Shown here piece after piece: positions 4,686-6,298 of a stretch of 6,298 nt of DNA. The notes beneath the pieces were generated by a model, which ran no database searches, was not told the DNA's origin, and saw only the letters and a list, made by a program, of their open reading frames with translations. Made by a program: the position numbers and the translations under genes. Each line of letters starts with the position of its first letter. Position 1 is the stretch's first letter. This DNA is from Spirochaetales bacterium (GTDB lineage Bacteria > Spirochaetota > Spirochaetia > SZUA-6 > DRHE01), in NCBI GenBank assembly GCA_016935715.1, contig JAFGQJ010000153.1, forward strand, positions 1 through 6,298, written 5' to 3'.

Positions 4686-6298
4686 CTACCCCGCGAGCTC
4701 CGTCACCCTTCCCGACGGCTCGACCTGCAGCAGGAAGTACTCCTTTGCGGTCTGGTGCGTGTCCGGATTGATGAACTCCCGGATCGCCGTCAGACCGTCC
4801 CAGGCCAGATTCTCCAGGGCGTTCCTGTTGGCCTCGGGGTCGCTCGAGCCGGTCTTCTGCACGGCCATGTGCAGCATCAGCGTGCCTATGTAGCCGGTGA
4901 CGTTCGGATAGTTCGGGTCGTGGTTGAACTGTTTCTCCCACCCTTTTCTCAGAAGGTTGTTCGCCGGAAGGTTCTTGTTCTCCCAGTACTGGGTTCCGAA
5001 CAGGACCCCCCGCGAAGATTCGAGCCCGATCTTGCGGATGTTCTGAAGACCGTTGGACCAGACCACCAGCAGCTGGCTGTCCTCGGAGACGTTCATCTCC
5101 CGCGCCTGCACGAGCGCCGCATCGGTGTCCCCGCCGTAGTTCAACAGCACGATGGTCTGGGCCTTCAGCGCCCGGGCTCTTCGAAACAGGGGACGGAAGT
5201 CCCGGCTGCCCAGCTCGTGGAAAGCATTCCCGACATGCTCGATGTCGTACTCCCTGAAAACCGCCTCTGCGGCGCCCAGCAGGGCTCGTCCGAAGATGTA
5301 GTCGGGGCTGATCGTGAACCAGCGCCGGGCAGTGGGGTCTCTGCGGATCAGGGGGATCATGGTCCTGCGCACCGCCTCGCGCGCCGGCAGGGACCAGCGG
5401 AACACGCGTTCGTTGAGCCGTCTGTCTTCCACGTTGGCGCAGGCCGAGGAGACCAGGAGGCAGTGGCTCTCTTCGACGGCCCGCGCCACGTCTACCAGGA
5501 CCGCCGAGCTGGTGCACCCGGTGAAGTGACGGATGTTAAGCCGCCTGTATGCGTCCCATACCTTGGCGGCGGCCCGGGCCGGGCAGGTCTCGGTGTCTAT
5601 CGGATATACCGAGATTTCGAGGCCGAAACGTCGGGCGATCTCCGCCGCGGCAAACTCGGCCCCCATCAGAACGTCCTGTCCCGCATACCCGTAGGCTCCG
5701 CTGAGCGGAACCAGCGCTCCGATCCTCAAGCTCCGCTTCCCGGCGCGAATCGCGCTGCGGAAGGCCAGCGGCGTCACGGCGGTCAGCTGCTTGAACCATC
5801 TGCAGAAATAGGCGGGATCCTGGAATCCGGTTTTTCCCGCTATCTCGCAGATCGGTGCATCTTCGTGCTCCAGCAGATGCCTGGCCCGTTCGAGCCGGCG
5901 GGAGGTGACGTACTGCGAGGATGACATCCCCACCCGTTTCCTGAAATAACGGTGGAGCGAGGAGCGGCTCAGGCAGGCGACATCCAGCAGATCCTCCTGC
6001 CGCAAAGGTTGATCGATATGGGAATCGACGTACAGCTGGACGCGCTTCAAACGGTCGCCGGCCGCCTCCCAGCCCGCTGCCGGAACCGGCGCATGCTCTT
6101 CGATCCACCTGAGCTTGCCGAGAAGCTCCTCGGGTGTGCAGGACCTGGCCGCCAAGGCGTCCGCTCCGAGCTCCATCGCCTTTCCCGCCAGCCGGAAGTC
6201 GCCGGAATCGGAACAGAACATCAGCCTGGTCGAGGGGTGGCGGCGCCTGATCTCGGCGATGAGATCGAGCTCCTCCATGTCGGGCAGACCCCGGTTGA
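4686..6298 (-). CDS. Pseudo-receiver / AraC-type HTH / periplasmic-binding-protein fusion regulator, 5' end missing
   Basis: Probable cytoplasmic transcription regulator that senses a small ligand with its own binding-protein domain. The frame is open through the right edge; 536 residues are visible, counted from Asn at 6296-6294, and about 50 N-terminal residues appear to be missing. Visible 1-67 match the second half of a response-regulator receiver (NRGLPDMEELDLIAEI, GADALAARSCTPEEL). Residues 80-182 are an AraC-type double helix-turn-helix (LLDVACLSRSSLHRYFRKRVG; ICEIAGKTGFQDPAYFCRWFK). Residues 188-536 are a Peripla_BP_6/LivJ-AmiC type fold (RIGALVPLSGAYGYAGQDV; TGCTSS at 259-264; SPDYIFGRAL at 330-339; YGGDTDAALVQAREMN at 387-402). 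The fold is continuous with the DNA-binding part and has no signal peptide, so it is not exported. Receiver key sites are altered: Asn at the usual phospho-Asp position, Arg51 at the conserved Lys. It likely controls the adjacent amidohydrolase and transport genes; an ATG at 6278 is internal, not the start. Confidence 0.88.
   Translation of the reverse strand, partial: NRGLPDMEELDLIAEIRRRHPSTRLMFCSDSGDFRLAGKAMELGADALAARSCTPEELLGKLRWIEEHAPVPAAGWEAAGDRLKRVQLYVDSHIDQPLRQEDLLDVACLSRSSLHRYFRKRVGMSSSQYVTSRRLERARHLLEHEDAPICEIAGKTGFQDPAYFCRWFKQLTAVTPLAFRSAIRAGKRSLRIGALVPLSGAYGYAGQDVLMGAEFAAAEIARRFGLEISVYPIDTETCPARAAAKVWDAYRRLNIRHFTGCTSSAVLVDVARAVEESHCLLVSSACANVEDRRLNERVFRWSLPAREAVRRTMIPLIRRDPTARRWFTISPDYIFGRALLGAAEAVFREYDIEHVGNAFHELGSRDFRPLFRRARALKAQTIVLLNYGGDTDAALVQAREMNVSEDSQLLVVWSNGLQNIRKIGLESSRGVLFGTQYWENKNLPANNLLRKGWEKQFNHDPNYPNVTGYIGTLMLHMAVQKTGSSDPEANRNALENLAWDGLTAIREFINPDTHQTAKEYFLLQVEPSGRVTELAG

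Noticed and set aside
4164..5924. A 586-codon plus-strand open frame running from inside the second amidohydrolase across the gap and opposite the regulator.
   Set aside because: It is rich in Arg, Gly, Pro and Gln with no domain signature, as expected for antisense of GC-rich codons. It overlaps two well-supported genes and has no plausible ribosome binding site.
1187..5931. The 13-mer GGATGACATCCCC, with a near-palindromic core, at both 1187-1199 and 5919-5931.
   Set aside because: The second copy is inside the AraC HTH coding region and is explained by its codons. One shared 13-mer in a 6-kb window of biased composition is not surprising.
1..6298. Insertion sequences, tRNA genes, CRISPR arrays and attachment sites.
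   Set aside because: No transposase motifs, terminal inverted repeats, tRNA-like cloverleaf or spaced repeat arrays were seen on either strand.

Overview
This is a GC-rich bacterial window with tightly packed genes, strong GGAGG-type ribosome binding sites and G/C-ending codons. The sequence alone does not settle the phylum: there are no rRNA, tRNA or lineage marker genes. It looks like one dedicated catabolic locus: two related metal-dependent amidohydrolases, a sodium-coupled permease with a small membrane partner, and a large one-piece sensor-regulator. No mobile element, CRISPR array or RNA gene was seen.

Layout. On the minus strand, read from right to left, an amidohydrolase (2837 to 1224) is followed after 64 bp by a 70-residue DUF3311-type membrane protein (1159 to 947). 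That gene overlaps by 4 bp (ATGA) the start of a sodium:solute symporter (SSS) family permease (950 to 1), which runs off the left edge. A 202-bp divergent region (2838-3039) separates this operon from a second, plus-strand amidohydrolase (3040-4650), a close paralogue of the first. It holds candidate promoters for both directions and tandem 21-bp-spaced direct repeats that could be an operator. Only 35 bp beyond the second amidohydrolase, and converging on it, lies a minus-strand regulator (6298 to 4686), cut by the right edge. Its visible part has three modules in order: a degenerate receiver-like domain, an AraC-type double helix-turn-helix, and a complete amino-acid/amide-type periplasmic-binding-protein fold without any signal peptide.

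How it may work (inference). The permease and its small partner import a small amide, N-acyl or related nitrogenous compound. The two amidohydrolases hydrolyse it, or two related substrates, in the cytoplasm. The regulator probably senses a related ligand directly with its C-terminal binding-protein domain and controls the divergent promoters. The logic resembles the Pseudomonas aeruginosa ami system (cytoplasmic binding-protein sensor AmiC, pseudo-receiver regulator AmiR, amidase, transporter), but here sensor and DNA-binding parts are in one chain with an AraC DNA-binding domain. This regulator is the most unusual element of the window. The substrate cannot be read from the sequence.
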